NCBI RefSeq assembly: GCF_002272835.1
Contig: NZ_MLAO01000007.1
Location: 1-64,000, forward strand
Direction: 5' to 3'
Length of the DNA stretch: 64,000 nt
Source of the DNA: Helicobacter sp. 11S03491-1
Lineage (GTDB): Bacteria > Campylobacterota > Campylobacteria > Campylobacterales > Helicobacteraceae
Each line of letters begins with the position of its first letter. The stretch's first letter is position 1. Below are positions 15,026 to 23,556 of this stretch, one piece after another. The notes below the pieces were generated by a model. The model worked only from the letters and a program-made list of their open reading frames with translations, did no database searches and was not told the origin of the DNA. The position numbers and the translations under genes are program-made.

Positions 15026-18000
15026 TCATTTTTTTGTTGTTTTTAACTTAATATCTTTTCTGGGTTCAAATTTTGCTTCGTTAATTTCGCCCAATACAGA
15101 AACAATACATTTCTTAAAAATCTTAAGATCTTGTATGCCGCAGTTTTGTGCCAAAAAACCTGAGGACTTTTTGATTTTGAAAAAAACTTTCTCTGATTCT
15201 GATGATAAATAATTACTATGATGTCTAAAGGTTAAAGATCCTGTACCTGAATCTGTGCTCACATAATATGCATATTCAAAATTTTGCATTTTTTTAGTTT
15301 GAATTTGGACTAAATCATTTCTAAAAAGACTAAAGCAAAACTCATAATTACTATCCATTTCCAACCAATCTTTGATAACCCCTTCTTTATCTTTTCCGTA
15401 TACAATAGCTTTATTGGGCAACTTCCCTATTGCTATATCATAACTATAAACAGGCACAACATAGTACTTACCCTTATCTTTAGATTTAAAAATATCCACT
15501 CTTACCATATCGCCATTATCGAAAATGCCACCATTGATTTGGCGTATCTTTCCTAATTCAAGCGCCTTTTGTACTCCCTTTTCTCCGCCATAAGATTTAA
15601 AATAATCTTTTTTTGATCTTATGGTTTCCTCATGCAATGTTCCGGTAACTTTTCTTTGAGAAGCTCTTGAAATAAAAATTTTCTCAACAGCCTCTTTGGT
15701 TTTAGATCGGAAATTTTTTATTGGATCACGTAGTAAATACTTAGCTTTATTATCACTTTTTCTTAATTCAAGTGCCTTTCGATCTGCTTTGATTTTTTTA
15801 TAATAGCCTTCTTCTTTTGATTTGAGATAATCTGTAAAAGCCTTAATATTAGAATCAGTGGTAAATGCTAAAATAAGGGCATCTTGAGCATGATGAAGAT
15901 GTGTATCCCGATTTTTGGAATCTAATCCCCAATAATGCCGCAACATTGCAGTGAGACTCCCGCTAATAACGACAATATGTTTTTTTGATGATTTAACACC
16001 TGATTTTAAATAAATATTCTCATTTTCTTCTAAAGGCAAGAATTTTAAATATTCATTTGTATATTGACTTACTAGTCTGCTGATATAACCAGTATCATTA
16101 AGATTACGTGTTAAGTACTCTCCTCTTGTACCTAATTTTTTATCCATAAAATTTTTGTCAACAATTTTTCTTTTTACATTCTCTGGTAAATTGCACATTG
16201 TGCGCAGACGTATTATCAGTGTATTCCATTTTTGTTCATTTCCTTTTAACCATTCATAAGGAGTTCGATCGTTTTTTTCGTCATTGACTTTTGCAAATAC
16301 CAATACTTTATTGTTTTGAGAATCATCTAAGCTTCTTGAGAGGGGATAAATATGATCAATTTCAAGTTTCTTATCATCTTCTTTATTGTTTTTTGAATTA
16401 TCTTTCTTATCATTTTTTAAATCATTTGAAGAAATTTTTTTTCCACTATAGACACAAATCTCATTTTGCCGTATCCATAATTTTACTTTTAAAATATTTT
16501 GACCATTTGGCTCTAAACCAATTGTTTTGCATATTTTTAATGCTTCTTGATTTCTCTCATAGAGTTCTTTTTGTTCTTTTTCTATTTTTTTCCTATCAGC
16601 AAAACTTTTGCCAACTTCACGAGCAAGTTCAATATGAATTTTATGCACCTCTCCATATTTACGAAGTACTGAATTGACAACTTTCCTATATTGAGATATT
16701 GCACGATTTACTACCGGATTTAACACATTAGAAAATTCCTCAGTTTCAGACAATGGAGGCAAAAAATCTTTTTTGTTATTTGAATCTTGTTTTAAAAGCT
16801 TTGCTTCTTCCAGAGCTTCTCTATAGTTACTGCCTTGCTCCATTATAGGCAATATTTTATAAAGTGCCTTAAGGCTTAAATTAATTGTTTGATTAAAATT
16901 TAATTGATTTTGTATTAATTTTTGTCTCATTGCTTCTGAAATAGACAAAAAAGAAAGTTTTTCTTCCAAAATTTTAGGAGATTTATTAAATGCAATAATA
17001 TTAGCAATATTATCTAAAGTCTCTTGACTTAACTTTTCAAATTCTTCAGAAAATTCAGATAGATAATCTTTAAGTTTATGGTATTTTTCAAATTTAATAA
17101 AAATCTGACTTTCCGGATCTTTTTGTTTGATTATTTCTTCTTCTCCTGTTTTTATTTTTGAAATTTTGGTGTAATCCAAGGCACTAAATTCAAATTTTTC
17201 AACTCCTTCAAGATTCAATATCTTTCGAAGTTTTTTATAAGTGATACCTAATTTTGTTTTCTCAGCTTCACTGAGAATCTCTTGGATTTTTTCTTGGATT
17301 TTTTCTTTTGAATAGACTTCCCCTGCATATTTTTGAACAAAAATTAAAGTATTAATAATTTTTCCAAGATTGATAAATTTCTCTGCGCTAAAACAACATT
17401 TACAGGCTCTTTTTTGATCTTTGAAAAATTCACAATCTCCCACCATTGACTCAAAGCTTTTTAAATCACGTTGATAAAAAGCTATGTCCATATAAGATTT
17501 TTGCATGTCTTGTGTGGCTTTTTGATTGCCAAATTTTCTTTGGGCACAAAATAAAATTTCTATTTCTTTTTTAAGCTCTTCTCTACCTATAGAACGTCTG
17601 TAACTGATTTCTTTGCTATCTTTAGATTTATGATTTCTAACATTTTCATACTTACCCTTAGAAATTTCTTTATTATAATATTTTTTAAACATCATCTCCC
17701 CAATAGTCCTGTAACCTGCTTTTTGCATCTGCTCTTTATTGGTATTGATAGCTTCTAAAATAATCTTACTTTCTTTATTTTCTATAGTTTCTTCGCTTAT
17801 ATTTGTTTTATCATTATAACCACGTCTTTTTGCAATGTGTAAAAGAACTCTTGCAAACTCCTTATTATTTAGTTTTCTATCAAGTCCATCACTTCTTAAT
17901 TGCCACGGAGAAATAAAATTTTTATTTGTAATAAAAAACTCCGGGAGATGTTCATCTTCTGAAATAAAGTCTTCCAGCTTAATATCTAGATATTTTGAAA

Positions 18001-18238
18001 GTAAAATTTTAATTTGTTTGACTCTTACCCTTTTTCTTTTAAAATTTCTTCTTGTACTTCTGGCTAATCTTCTGGGCAATGCCAAAGATTTACCATCTTT
18101 TGGATTCTCTGCTTTACTAAATAACCTTACTCCACAATCAATAATTCTACTATTTTCTTTATTGTCATTATCAACTTCAATCAATCCCCACCCTATAGAG
18201 GTAATCCCAATATCTATACCCAAAATTTTAGTAACCAT
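15026..18238 (-). CDS. cas9: Cas9, subtype II-C RNA-guided nuclease
   Basis: A 1070-residue protein, the size of compact II-C Cas9. RuvC-I is at the start (ILGIDIGITSIGWGLIEVD), followed by the arginine-rich bridge helix (RRLARSTRRNFKRKRVRVK). RuvC-II is HIELAREVGKSFADR. The HNH motif is LEIDHIYPLSRSLDDSQNNK, and RuvC-III is HLHHAQDALILAF. The catalytic residues I can see (D9, the RuvC-II E, the HNH D and H, the RuvC-III H and D) are all present, so it should cut. A CKCC-containing patch lies in the recognition lobe. The ATG at 18238 has an AAGGA ribosome binding site. It cleaves DNA matching the spacers next to a PAM, which cannot be read from this sequence. Confidence 0.97.
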   Translation of the reverse strand: MVTKILGIDIGITSIGWGLIEVDNDNKENSRIIDCGVRLFSKAENPKDGKSLALPRRLARSTRRNFKRKRVRVKQIKILLSKYLDIKLEDFISEDEHLPEFFITNKNFISPWQLRSDGLDRKLNNKEFARVLLHIAKRRGYNDKTNISEETIENKESKIILEAINTNKEQMQKAGYRTIGEMMFKKYYNKEISKGKYENVRNHKSKDSKEISYRRSIGREELKKEIEILFCAQRKFGNQKATQDMQKSYMDIAFYQRDLKSFESMVGDCEFFKDQKRACKCCFSAEKFINLGKIINTLIFVQKYAGEVYSKEKIQEKIQEILSEAEKTKLGITYKKLRKILNLEGVEKFEFSALDYTKISKIKTGEEEIIKQKDPESQIFIKFEKYHKLKDYLSEFSEEFEKLSQETLDNIANIIAFNKSPKILEEKLSFLSISEAMRQKLIQNQLNFNQTINLSLKALYKILPIMEQGSNYREALEEAKLLKQDSNNKKDFLPPLSETEEFSNVLNPVVNRAISQYRKVVNSVLRKYGEVHKIHIELAREVGKSFADRKKIEKEQKELYERNQEALKICKTIGLEPNGQNILKVKLWIRQNEICVYSGKKISSNDLKNDKKDNSKNNKEDDKKLEIDHIYPLSRSLDDSQNNKVLVFAKVNDEKNDRTPYEWLKGNEQKWNTLIIRLRTMCNLPENVKRKIVDKNFMDKKLGTRGEYLTRNLNDTGYISRLVSQYTNEYLKFLPLEENENIYLKSGVKSSKKHIVVISGSLTAMLRHYWGLDSKNRDTHLHHAQDALILAFTTDSNIKAFTDYLKSKEEGYYKKIKADRKALELRKSDNKAKYLLRDPIKNFRSKTKEAVEKIFISRASQRKVTGTLHEETIRSKKDYFKSYGGEKGVQKALELGKIRQINGGIFDNGDMVRVDIFKSKDKGKYYVVPVYSYDIAIGKLPNKAIVYGKDKEGVIKDWLEMDSNYEFCFSLFRNDLVQIQTKKMQNFEYAYYVSTDSGTGSLTFRHHSNYLSSESEKVFFKIKKSSGFLAQNCGIQDLKIFKKCIVSVLGEINEAKFEPRKDIKLKTTKK

Positions 18239-18412
18239 TTATTATCCTTAAAATTATATTCAAAAATAAATTTTTATATTTTATCATAAGAACTAAATAT
18301 TGAGCAATTTATATTATATGAATCAATAATTTTTTATTGTTTTTAATACTAAATTTACTAACAAAGCACTTAAAGATAAAAATCAAAAACTACTCTAATG
18401 ATAATAGAGTAA

Positions 18413-18706
18413 TCACTCCTCACAACCAAACAAAAAATAATCCTTAGAAAGCAACTGATTTTTGATATAAATTCTATTACAAACTCAAAAAATAATCAAG
18501 AAATCACAATTAAAGAGCCTACTTTACTTCAAATTTCTTCAGCACAAGCCAAAAGCAAAGATGAGCTGGGAATTGCAAAATCTCTACTTGTTGATATGAG
18601 TCAAGGTGATTTAACACTAGATGCTATCAATGCCTTATCTGTGAGAGAATTTAAAAAACTACTTGATTCGGTAAAAGATTTTATTGGAGTGGATGTATCG
18701 GACTGA
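18413..18706 (+). pseudogene. phage tail assembly chaperone, start missing
   Basis: An open frame without a usable ATG. From about 18470 it encodes protein resembling the short tail assembly chaperone found upstream of the tape measure gene in contractile-tail prophages: ITIKEPTLLQISSAQ, then SLLVDMSQGDLTLDAINALS and REFKKLLDSVKDFIGVDVSD. Codons upstream of that look random. The gene was probably cut when the prophage was broken next to the cas9 promoter region. It is followed by an overlapping second frame and then the tape measure gene. Family call is by position and general character. Confidence 0.5.
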
Positions 18707-18831
18707 CAGAAGGCATAGCCTTAATCGGTTATGCCTTGCACTTTAGTTTAAGTGATATTAAGAATATGGAATTTAAAGAGTTTTTGACATATACAAAGAT
18801 AGCTAAAAGAATCGCTGAGAGTAAGGTATGA
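18703..18831 (+). CDS. second frame of the tail chaperone region
   Basis: Overlapping the end of the chaperone in the -1 frame, this encodes about 42 residues (LTEGIALIGYALHFSLSDIK, ending KRIAESKV). Tail chaperone pairs in many phages are made as a short form and a frameshift extension just before the tape measure gene, and this arrangement fits. A CTG at 18703 could start it, but no ribosome binding site is visible, so frameshifting is more likely. I see no classical slippery heptamer near the overlap. Confidence 0.4.
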   Translation: MTEGIALIGYALHFSLSDIKNMEFKEFLTYTKIAKRIAESKV

Positions 18832-18833
18832 AC

Positions 18834-19088
18834 TCAAAGAAAGATACCATCATCTTTTATATAATAAAACCCGCATACATTAGCTCTCAAAGGAATAACA
18901 AAAATGAAGAACATAAGAATACCTACAAGAAAATACATTATTAAAAATTCCGGAAATGAATACCCGAAAACTACCGAGAGTAAAAACATAAAAAAGAAAA
19001 AAAATGAAACATGGAAAGTGAAAAATGTCAGAGTATTGCAAGCAGCTACCCAAAAACCCTTTAAGCTTTTTTCCTTTTTTTCTCTCAT
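18834..19088 (-). CDS. small two-helix membrane protein
   Basis: Eighty-four residues with two long hydrophobic segments (TFHVSFFFFFMFLLSVVFGY and FLIMYFLVGILMFFIFVIPL) and a polar C-terminus. The ATG at 19088 follows AAAAGGAAATAAAA, a good ribosome binding site. It is antisense to the phage genes on both sides, between the chaperone and the tape measure gene. Function unknown; single reversed genes inside a phage late operon are often cargo expressed in the lysogen. A plus-strand frame over the same bases looks like its shadow. Confidence 0.5.
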   Translation of the reverse strand: MREKKEKSLKGFWVAACNTLTFFTFHVSFFFFFMFLLSVVFGYSFPEFLIMYFLVGILMFFIFVIPLRANVCGFYYIKDDGIFL

Positions 19089-19185
19089 TTTTATTTCCTT
19101 TTCTCAAACTCCAATTATTCTACATCACTTTTTTTTAAAAATCAATATTCAAATAAAAAATAAAATTCAAATCAAAGGTTAAGCA

Positions 19186-21651
19186 ATGGGATTAAAATCA
19201 GACATCACACTCAATCTGGGAGCAGACTTTGAAGAGATTACCAAAGGCATGAGAATCTTTAATAAAAAAACAGGAGAAAGTCTGACTAAGAGTTTGGATC
19301 TCGGGCTTACAAAATCAATAGCAAAATTCAAAGAAGAATTAGGAGTCCTTAAAACCTCTTCGATTATGCCCACAGATCAATTTGCAAAAGTCAATGAAAT
19401 GGCAAAACGCATTCGAGATGCTACTAGAGTTAAATTAGAAATAGATATGAGTCATGCCACTAAAGCTATTGATGGGTTAAGGTATCAAATACTGGGGACT
19501 TACGCATCTTTTAAAGGGCTTATCTCTAAACCCTTAAGCCTTAGCATTGATTTTAACAATGCACTCAATGACATCAATGCTTTTGCAAACCTCTCTTCCA
19601 AAGAACTGGAGAATCTCAAAAAAGATATGTGGGATTTAGGTAAAAATAATGGCGTAAGGATGAATGATATTCTCAAAACTACAGAGTTAAGCGCACAACT
19701 GGGAGTAGCTAAAGAGGAACTCAAAGACTTCAGCCAACTGGCATTAAACATGCAAGTAGGACTTAAACTGGGGATGGAAGAATCCGTAAATACAATCTCT
19801 AAAATATCCAAAGCCTTTCATCTCAATACCAAAGAACTCTCTGTCTTCTCTGATGAGGTGAGTGCAATGGCACTCTCCACCAAAACATCAGCCAAAGCCA
19901 TATTAGAAGTAACCAATACCACTCTCTCAGGGGCTAAAGCCTTTGGACTCTCTGCCAAAGAGACATCAGCTTTAAGTGCGTCTTTCTTATCCGTAGGATT
20001 GGATTCATCAGAAGCAAGTTCAAGTATCAACAAATTCTTCACCGAACTCAATAATATTGATCATGCCACTGATGGTTTTAAAAGGTCTTTGGCAAAAATG
20101 GGATTAGACGCAGAGCAGTTAAAAGAGGATATACAATCCAATCCCCAAGAAGCGATTAAAAATCTATTTGAAGATTTAAACAATCTGGAGGATGAAGAAC
20201 GCTTTGGAGTCATCTCCGAACTCTTTGGCAAGAAAATGGCAAACAATATCCACTCCGCTAAAGATGGAGTCAAAGCCTTTAATCTGGCATTAGAATCTAC
20301 AAAAGATTCAAGTGGTGCATTACAAAAAGCAGTAGATAGAGTAGCAGGGGATGGTTTTGGAGATTTAGTCATCTCCTTAGGAAACTCTTTTAAGCATCTG
20401 GGGGTGAGTATCGGGAATGGGTTTGTGCCTGTGCTAGGTAAGATTTTTAGTGGATTAAAAATAGGTGTAGAGTGGCTATCTGAACTTTTTGATAATTATA
20501 AAGGAGTGATGAAATATATAGCAGGTGGCATTGTAGTATTGGTTGGATTAAAATCAGCAATGCTTGGTATTATGATGCTTGGAAATCTAAAAACTCTAGT
20601 TTTTTATCCATTGCAATACTCAATTGCATTCCTTACAAACGGCGTAGGACTATACAATCTTGCTTTAGCTAGAAAATCATTCTTAACCAAAATCGCAACC
20701 ATCAGAACCAATGCCCTTACATTTGCTACTAAGGCTCATAACTTTACCCTTAAAGCTATTAGTTTCAGTTTAGATTTTTTAAATAAAAAATTAAGAATTA
20801 CAAACATCATAAAAGGAATAGCAACAGGCATTACCTATGCTTATAATACTGCCTTGCTGATATTAAATACAACATTTAAGGCTTTATCTATTGGTATTAA
20901 TCTATTTGCAAGAGGATTTAAAATTGCAATGTTTTCAATCAAAGGTGCATTAATCTCTACAGGTATAGGTGCATTGTTTGTAGCATTGGGGGCAGCAGTT
21001 TATTTGGTGATGAAATATTGGGAACCAATCAAAGCCTTTTTTAAAGGATTGTTTCAAGGAATTGCACAAGGTATGCAACCACTAAAAGATTCTTTTATAG
21101 GATTATGGAATTCCTTAAAAACAGCCTTTGATCCACTTGCTCCTTTATTTTCTAAAATTTGGAATGTAATAAAGCTTATATTTAAACCCATTGGTATGTT
21201 ATTTAATCTAATCTTTGGAGATATTAGCAATACCGGTGAAGAATTAAGCGGTTTTGCACAAACAGGATTAGTTATTGGTAAAGTTATTGGAGGAATTGTC
21301 AGGTTGATAGCTTATCCTTTTGAAATGCTGATTAAAGCAATCACTACAGCAGTCAATCTGGGAGGCAAGGTAACAGGATGGCTTGCCGGTATTTTTGGTG
21401 GTGATGATAAAAAAATAGAAGTTGAAGCAAACAAAAACTCTTCCATATCCCTTAAGGGTAGCATTGATGAAACACTAGCGAAGCAAAATGAAAACAAAGC
21501 CAAGATGCTTAATTCCATTGCCAACAACCAAACACATAACTCAAGAGTTATCAATGATTACAAAAATATCACCATCAATACCAATACCAACGCTCAAGAG
21601 ATAACAAGGGCGATTAATAGTTACAGCTATGATGATGACAAAGACTTTTAA
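19186..21651 (+). CDS. phage tail tape measure protein (TP901 type)
   Basis: An 821-residue protein that sets tail length and passes through the tail tube. The N-terminal half has the TP901-type core: LSLSIDFNNALNDINAFANL, then repeated helical AKEELKDFSQLALNMQVGL and ETSALSASFLSVGLDSSEAS. Long hydrophobic stretches follow (AGGIVVLVGLKSAMLGIMML; IKGALISTGIGALFVALGAA), then a polar C-terminus. It is intact and has plain phage-like codon use. It is short compared with many tape measures, suggesting a short tail. GpU follows 11 bp later. It belongs to a remnant of a Mu/P2-like contractile-tail prophage. Confidence 0.9.
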   Translation: MGLKSDITLNLGADFEEITKGMRIFNKKTGESLTKSLDLGLTKSIAKFKEELGVLKTSSIMPTDQFAKVNEMAKRIRDATRVKLEIDMSHATKAIDGLRYQILGTYASFKGLISKPLSLSIDFNNALNDINAFANLSSKELENLKKDMWDLGKNNGVRMNDILKTTELSAQLGVAKEELKDFSQLALNMQVGLKLGMEESVNTISKISKAFHLNTKELSVFSDEVSAMALSTKTSAKAILEVTNTTLSGAKAFGLSAKETSALSASFLSVGLDSSEASSSINKFFTELNNIDHATDGFKRSLAKMGLDAEQLKEDIQSNPQEAIKNLFEDLNNLEDEERFGVISELFGKKMANNIHSAKDGVKAFNLALESTKDSSGALQKAVDRVAGDGFGDLVISLGNSFKHLGVSIGNGFVPVLGKIFSGLKIGVEWLSELFDNYKGVMKYIAGGIVVLVGLKSAMLGIMMLGNLKTLVFYPLQYSIAFLTNGVGLYNLALARKSFLTKIATIRTNALTFATKAHNFTLKAISFSLDFLNKKLRITNIIKGIATGITYAYNTALLILNTTFKALSIGINLFARGFKIAMFSIKGALISTGIGALFVALGAAVYLVMKYWEPIKAFFKGLFQGIAQGMQPLKDSFIGLWNSLKTAFDPLAPLFSKIWNVIKLIFKPIGMLFNLIFGDISNTGEELSGFAQTGLVIGKVIGGIVRLIAYPFEMLIKAITTAVNLGGKVTGWLAGIFGGDDKKIEVEANKNSSISLKGSIDETLAKQNENKAKMLNSIANNQTHNSRVINDYKNITINTNTNAQEITRAINSYSYDDDKDF

Positions 21652-21662
21652 TAAGGAATCCC

Positions 21663-22187
21663 ATGCTAAAAAACATCTTCAACACACAAAGTAAAAACGC
21701 TAAAAAAGAACTCGAAGAAGAAATCCAAAAACAAAAAGCCAAGCAAAAAGAACTCCAAAACAAGCCGGCAGAACCTATGGAAGATCCTTTTAAAAAATAC
21801 AAATCCATTCACACCAAAGACACTCTTATCAAGATTGATAGATTTGTCTTCAGAGTCTCTCAAAACATAGAGTCTATCACAACCACTCTGTCAATGGGTA
21901 TCAAAAAGATTGAAACAATCAAAAAACCCATCTATCAAAAGATTGGCGGTAATGAAGAGAGTATCGCATTCCAAGCCAAAATCTTAGTGAATGAACTCAG
22001 TGAATATGAAGGCTTTAAAGACTTAGTAAGGAAGGCAAAACCTCTGAAACTGGTCATTCTCTCTGAATCCCCAAAACAAATCCTTATCCAAAGACTCTCT
22101 GAATCTCAAAAGCATTGGATACTTACAAGTAATCAAGGGGTGAGTTATTACACTAAAGAACTTGGTATTGAAGGGGTGATTTTATGA
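21663..22187 (+). CDS. P2 GpU-like tail completion protein
   Basis: A 174-residue protein. After a charged N-terminal coiled region (KELEEEIQKQKAKQKELQNK), residues about 58-174 look like the GpU tail protein of P2-type phages: RFVFRVSQNIESI, a central IGGNEESIAFQAKILVNELS and a final WILTSNQGVSYYTKELGIEG. GpU helps finish the tail. The order tape measure-GpU-next gene fits P2/Mu-like tails. It overlaps by ATGA the next gene, which is a stub. The unusual coiled N-terminus is not part of classical GpU. Confidence 0.6.
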   Translation: MLKNIFNTQSKNAKKELEEEIQKQKAKQKELQNKPAEPMEDPFKKYKSIHTKDTLIKIDRFVFRVSQNIESITTTLSMGIKKIETIKKPIYQKIGGNEESIAFQAKILVNELSEYEGFKDLVRKAKPLKLVILSESPKQILIQRLSESQKHWILTSNQGVSYYTKELGIEGVIL

Positions 22188-22204
22188 GCTTTATCTATCA
22201 TTGA
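22184..22204 (+). pseudogene. seven-codon stub of the next tail gene
   Basis: An ATG overlapping the GpU stop (ATGA) begins MSFIYH and then stops. In P2-like tails GpX, a short LysM protein, follows GpU. The stub probably marks the point where the rest of the tail operon was deleted. The breakpoint lies at about 22200. Confidence 0.45.
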
Positions 22205-22205
22205 A

Positions 22206-22246
22206 TAAAAAACCCTCTCAAAAATTGATGAGTTTTTTGAGAGGGT
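22206..22246 (-). terminator. intrinsic terminator of the 32-aa membrane peptide gene
   Basis: On the minus strand, ACCCTCTCAAAAA pairs with TTTTTGAGAGGGT and is followed by TTTTTTA. It lies 15 bp after the stop of the gene at 22261-22359. The strong GC-rich stem and U-run make it a convincing rho-independent terminator. Confidence 0.8.
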
Positions 22247-22260
22247 AAGGTAAGCGGTAA

Positions 22261-22359
22261 TTATCTTTTGGATTTGAGATTTAAGAATTTTCTTATCTCT
22301 TCCCTAAAAATGCCAATAAGCATTGAGATAATCACAAACAAGATATTAAGAAAATCCAT
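22261..22359 (-). CDS. 32-aa single-helix membrane peptide
   Basis: A mini-gene beginning MDFLNILFVIISMLIGIFRE: one hydrophobic helix then a basic tail ending LKSKR. It has a textbook ribosome binding site (AAGGAG, 7 bases before ATG), its own terminator and an upstream promoter. Size and shape resemble membrane-acting type I toxins of the Fst/Ldr kind, but I do not recognise the sequence and no antisense RNA is proven. It could also be a small membrane protein left from the prophage. The sequence between its promoter and ATG carries a second terminator-like hairpin, suggesting controlled read-through. Confidence 0.55.
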   Translation of the reverse strand: MDFLNILFVIISMLIGIFREEIRKFLNLKSKR

Positions 22360-22399
22360 TTATGGACTCCTTGTGAAGAATCCCACCCTCCCACAAACC

Positions 22400-22436
22400 A
22401 AAAAAAAACCCAACATACCATTAAAGATATGTTGGG
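22400..22436 (-). terminator. attenuator-like terminator upstream of the 32-aa gene
   Basis: CCCAACATA (22428-22436 side) and TATGTTGGG form a 9-bp stem, read on the minus strand, followed by nine T. It sits between a strong minus-strand promoter (22494-22522) and the mini-gene at 22261-22359. Transcripts would stop after about 85-90 nt unless the hairpin is bypassed, producing a small RNA or an attenuated leader. Confidence 0.65.
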
Positions 22437-22487
22437 CATTCCTCACAAAGTTACCTTTTTTTAAACGTCTAAGTAATCAGCTTAGAT
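22400..22487 (-). ncRNA. candidate ~88-nt small RNA or leader
   Basis: Bounded by a consensus-like promoter (start near 22487) and an intrinsic terminator. It contains a short CTAAG/CTTAG hairpin and an AAAAAAAGG stretch. No known family is recognised. It may be the attenuated leader of the 32-aa peptide gene or a free regulatory RNA. Confidence 0.4.
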
Positions 22488-22493
22488 ACAATA

Positions 22494-22522
22494 ATTTTAC
22501 ATAATTTATTACAAATTGTCAA
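22494..22522 (-). promoter_or_regulatory. sigma-70 promoter, minus strand
   Basis: TTGACA (22517-22522, read on the minus strand), a 17-base spacer and TAAAAT (22494-22499). A perfect -35 box is unusual in Helicobacter, so this may be of foreign origin. A divergent TATAAT at 22524-22529 points the other way toward the gene at 22546. Confidence 0.6.
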
Positions 22523-22545
22523 TTATAATAAATAAAAGGAATATC

Positions 22546-22734
22546 ATGAGTTTGGAAAAAGATTTGAGTAAGCAAACTGCAAAAGCGATTAATAAGACAA
22601 TATCTAAAGCCCAAAAAGAACAAGCTAAAGCTATCAGGGAAAAACATGCAATCATTTTCACAAATTGCCAAGAAAAAATCTGTCTCTGTATTCCAAGAAT
22701 CAAAAAAATATTTATGCAGGAGTTAGGCAAATAA
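22546..22734 (+). CDS. 62-aa basic helical protein
   Basis: Starts MSLEKDLSKQTAKAINKTIS after a good ribosome binding site (AAAGGA) and a TATAAT box at 22524-22529. The first 45 residues are charged and probably helical. The tail has three cysteines (TNCQEKICLCIP) and ends FMQELGK. It is divergent from the small RNA/32-aa peptide unit, with the promoters almost back to back. No family recognised. A minus-strand hydrophobic frame over the same bases lacks a ribosome binding site and looks like its shadow. Confidence 0.5.
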   Translation: MSLEKDLSKQTAKAINKTISKAQKEQAKAIREKHAIIFTNCQEKICLCIPRIKKIFMQELGK

Positions 22735-22835
22735 AAACGATAAATAAAATTTTACATAAAAAAATAATTTAATTAAAGTCATATTATTCATTCATAAAAC
22801 ATATAAATTATTTTAATCCAAGTAGAAAAGACAAG

Positions 22836-22928
22836 ATGAGAAGATTGAGATTGATTCTTGAGATAATCGGTTTGACGACTAGCATTATCTTAAACATCAG
22901 CCAAATCATTCAGATTTGGAGTGGGTAA
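22836..22928 (+). CDS. 30-aa hydrophobic peptide
   Basis: A possible mini-gene: MRRLRLILEIIGLTTSIILN then SQIIQIWSG, one membrane helix with a basic N-terminus. The ribosome binding site is weak. Two hairpins follow at once (GTGGG/CCCAC at 22921-22935 and GACAGGA/TCCTGTC at 22940-22958). It sits among other membrane mini-genes in the prophage remnant. Real translation is uncertain. Confidence 0.3.
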   Translation: MRRLRLILEIIGLTTSIILNISQIIQIWSG

Positions 22929-23016
22929 CCCCCACTTGAGACAGGAGTGAATCCTGTCCAATCAAAATCATCTATCTTGCCTTCAAGAATTATATCAAAT
23001 TTACAAAGGAGAGACA

Positions 23017-23139
23017 ATGATTGTCCCGGTATTAGCAAATATAGCCTTATGTGCAGTGGTTTTATTTCTGTTTTTTGATAACAGAGATTTAGAAAAAAGA
23101 GTCAGAAAATTAGAGAAATATCAAAAGGAGTCAAAATAA
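23017..23139 (+). CDS. 40-aa membrane peptide with coiled tail
   Basis: Strong ribosome binding site (AAAGGAG) before ATG 23017. The product starts MIVPVLANIALCAVVLFLFF, a single membrane helix, and ends in the heptad-like charged tail LEKRVRKLEKYQKESK. It has the same plan as the 44-aa product at 11335-11469. It could be a small holin-like or spanin-like phage protein or a regulator of a membrane partner; neither is proven. Between it and the tRNA at 23402 there is only a possible 26-codon frame (23181) with no ribosome binding site. Confidence 0.5.
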   Translation: MIVPVLANIALCAVVLFLFFDNRDLEKRVRKLEKYQKESK

Positions 23140-23401
23140 GCAAACAAATAATCTTATCAAAAACTACTAAAGAACCCCGCATGACTTATAAGGAATTCGG
23201 AGATGCCATAGGGCAAATTCTGAAAATACAATCTCTAACTCTTCAAGACAATCCAAAATAAACAAATCTTTACAGAAGATTATAGAACTTTGATATAGAA
23301 ACAATCAATTTAAAAAAGAATTGCAGAATTTTAGACTTTTAAAATCCATTATTCAAGGAAGATTGAAGTGGTCGTATTGCAAAATAATTAAAAAATCTCA
23401 A

Positions 23402-23488
23402 TGGTGCCGAAGGTCGGACTTGAACCGACACAGGGTTGCCCCTACTAGATTTTGAGTCTAGCGCGTCTACCAGTTTCACCACTCCGGC
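23402..23488 (-). tRNA. tRNA-Leu (anticodon CAA)
   Basis: An 87-base class II tRNA with encoded CCA. The acceptor stem is GCCGGAG, the anticodon stem CTAGA/TCTAG encloses the loop CTCAAAA (anticodon CAA), and there is a long variable arm and a TTCAAGTC T loop. It is the first core gene next to the accessory region. Confidence 0.95.
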
Positions 23489-23556
23489 TTTTTGAATACT
23501 ATAATGCTATGTGAAAATATCCAATTCACAACTAAACATTTCAAGTATAAAAATCA

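Noticed and set aside
18904-19182. A 92-codon plus-strand frame before the tape measure gene
   Set aside because: Low-complexity K/N-rich product opposite a minus-strand membrane protein gene that has a proper ribosome binding site.
19179-21554. Several serine- and leucine-rich minus-strand frames inside the tape measure gene
   Set aside because: Typical antisense shadows of a long coding gene, with no ribosome binding sites.
22509-22730. Hydrophobic 73-codon minus-strand frame
   Set aside because: Antisense shadow of the 62-aa plus-strand gene, which has a good ribosome binding site and -10 box.
23181-23261. 26-codon plus-strand frame starting MTYKEFGDAIG
   Set aside because: No ribosome binding site and too short to support; left as non-coding.
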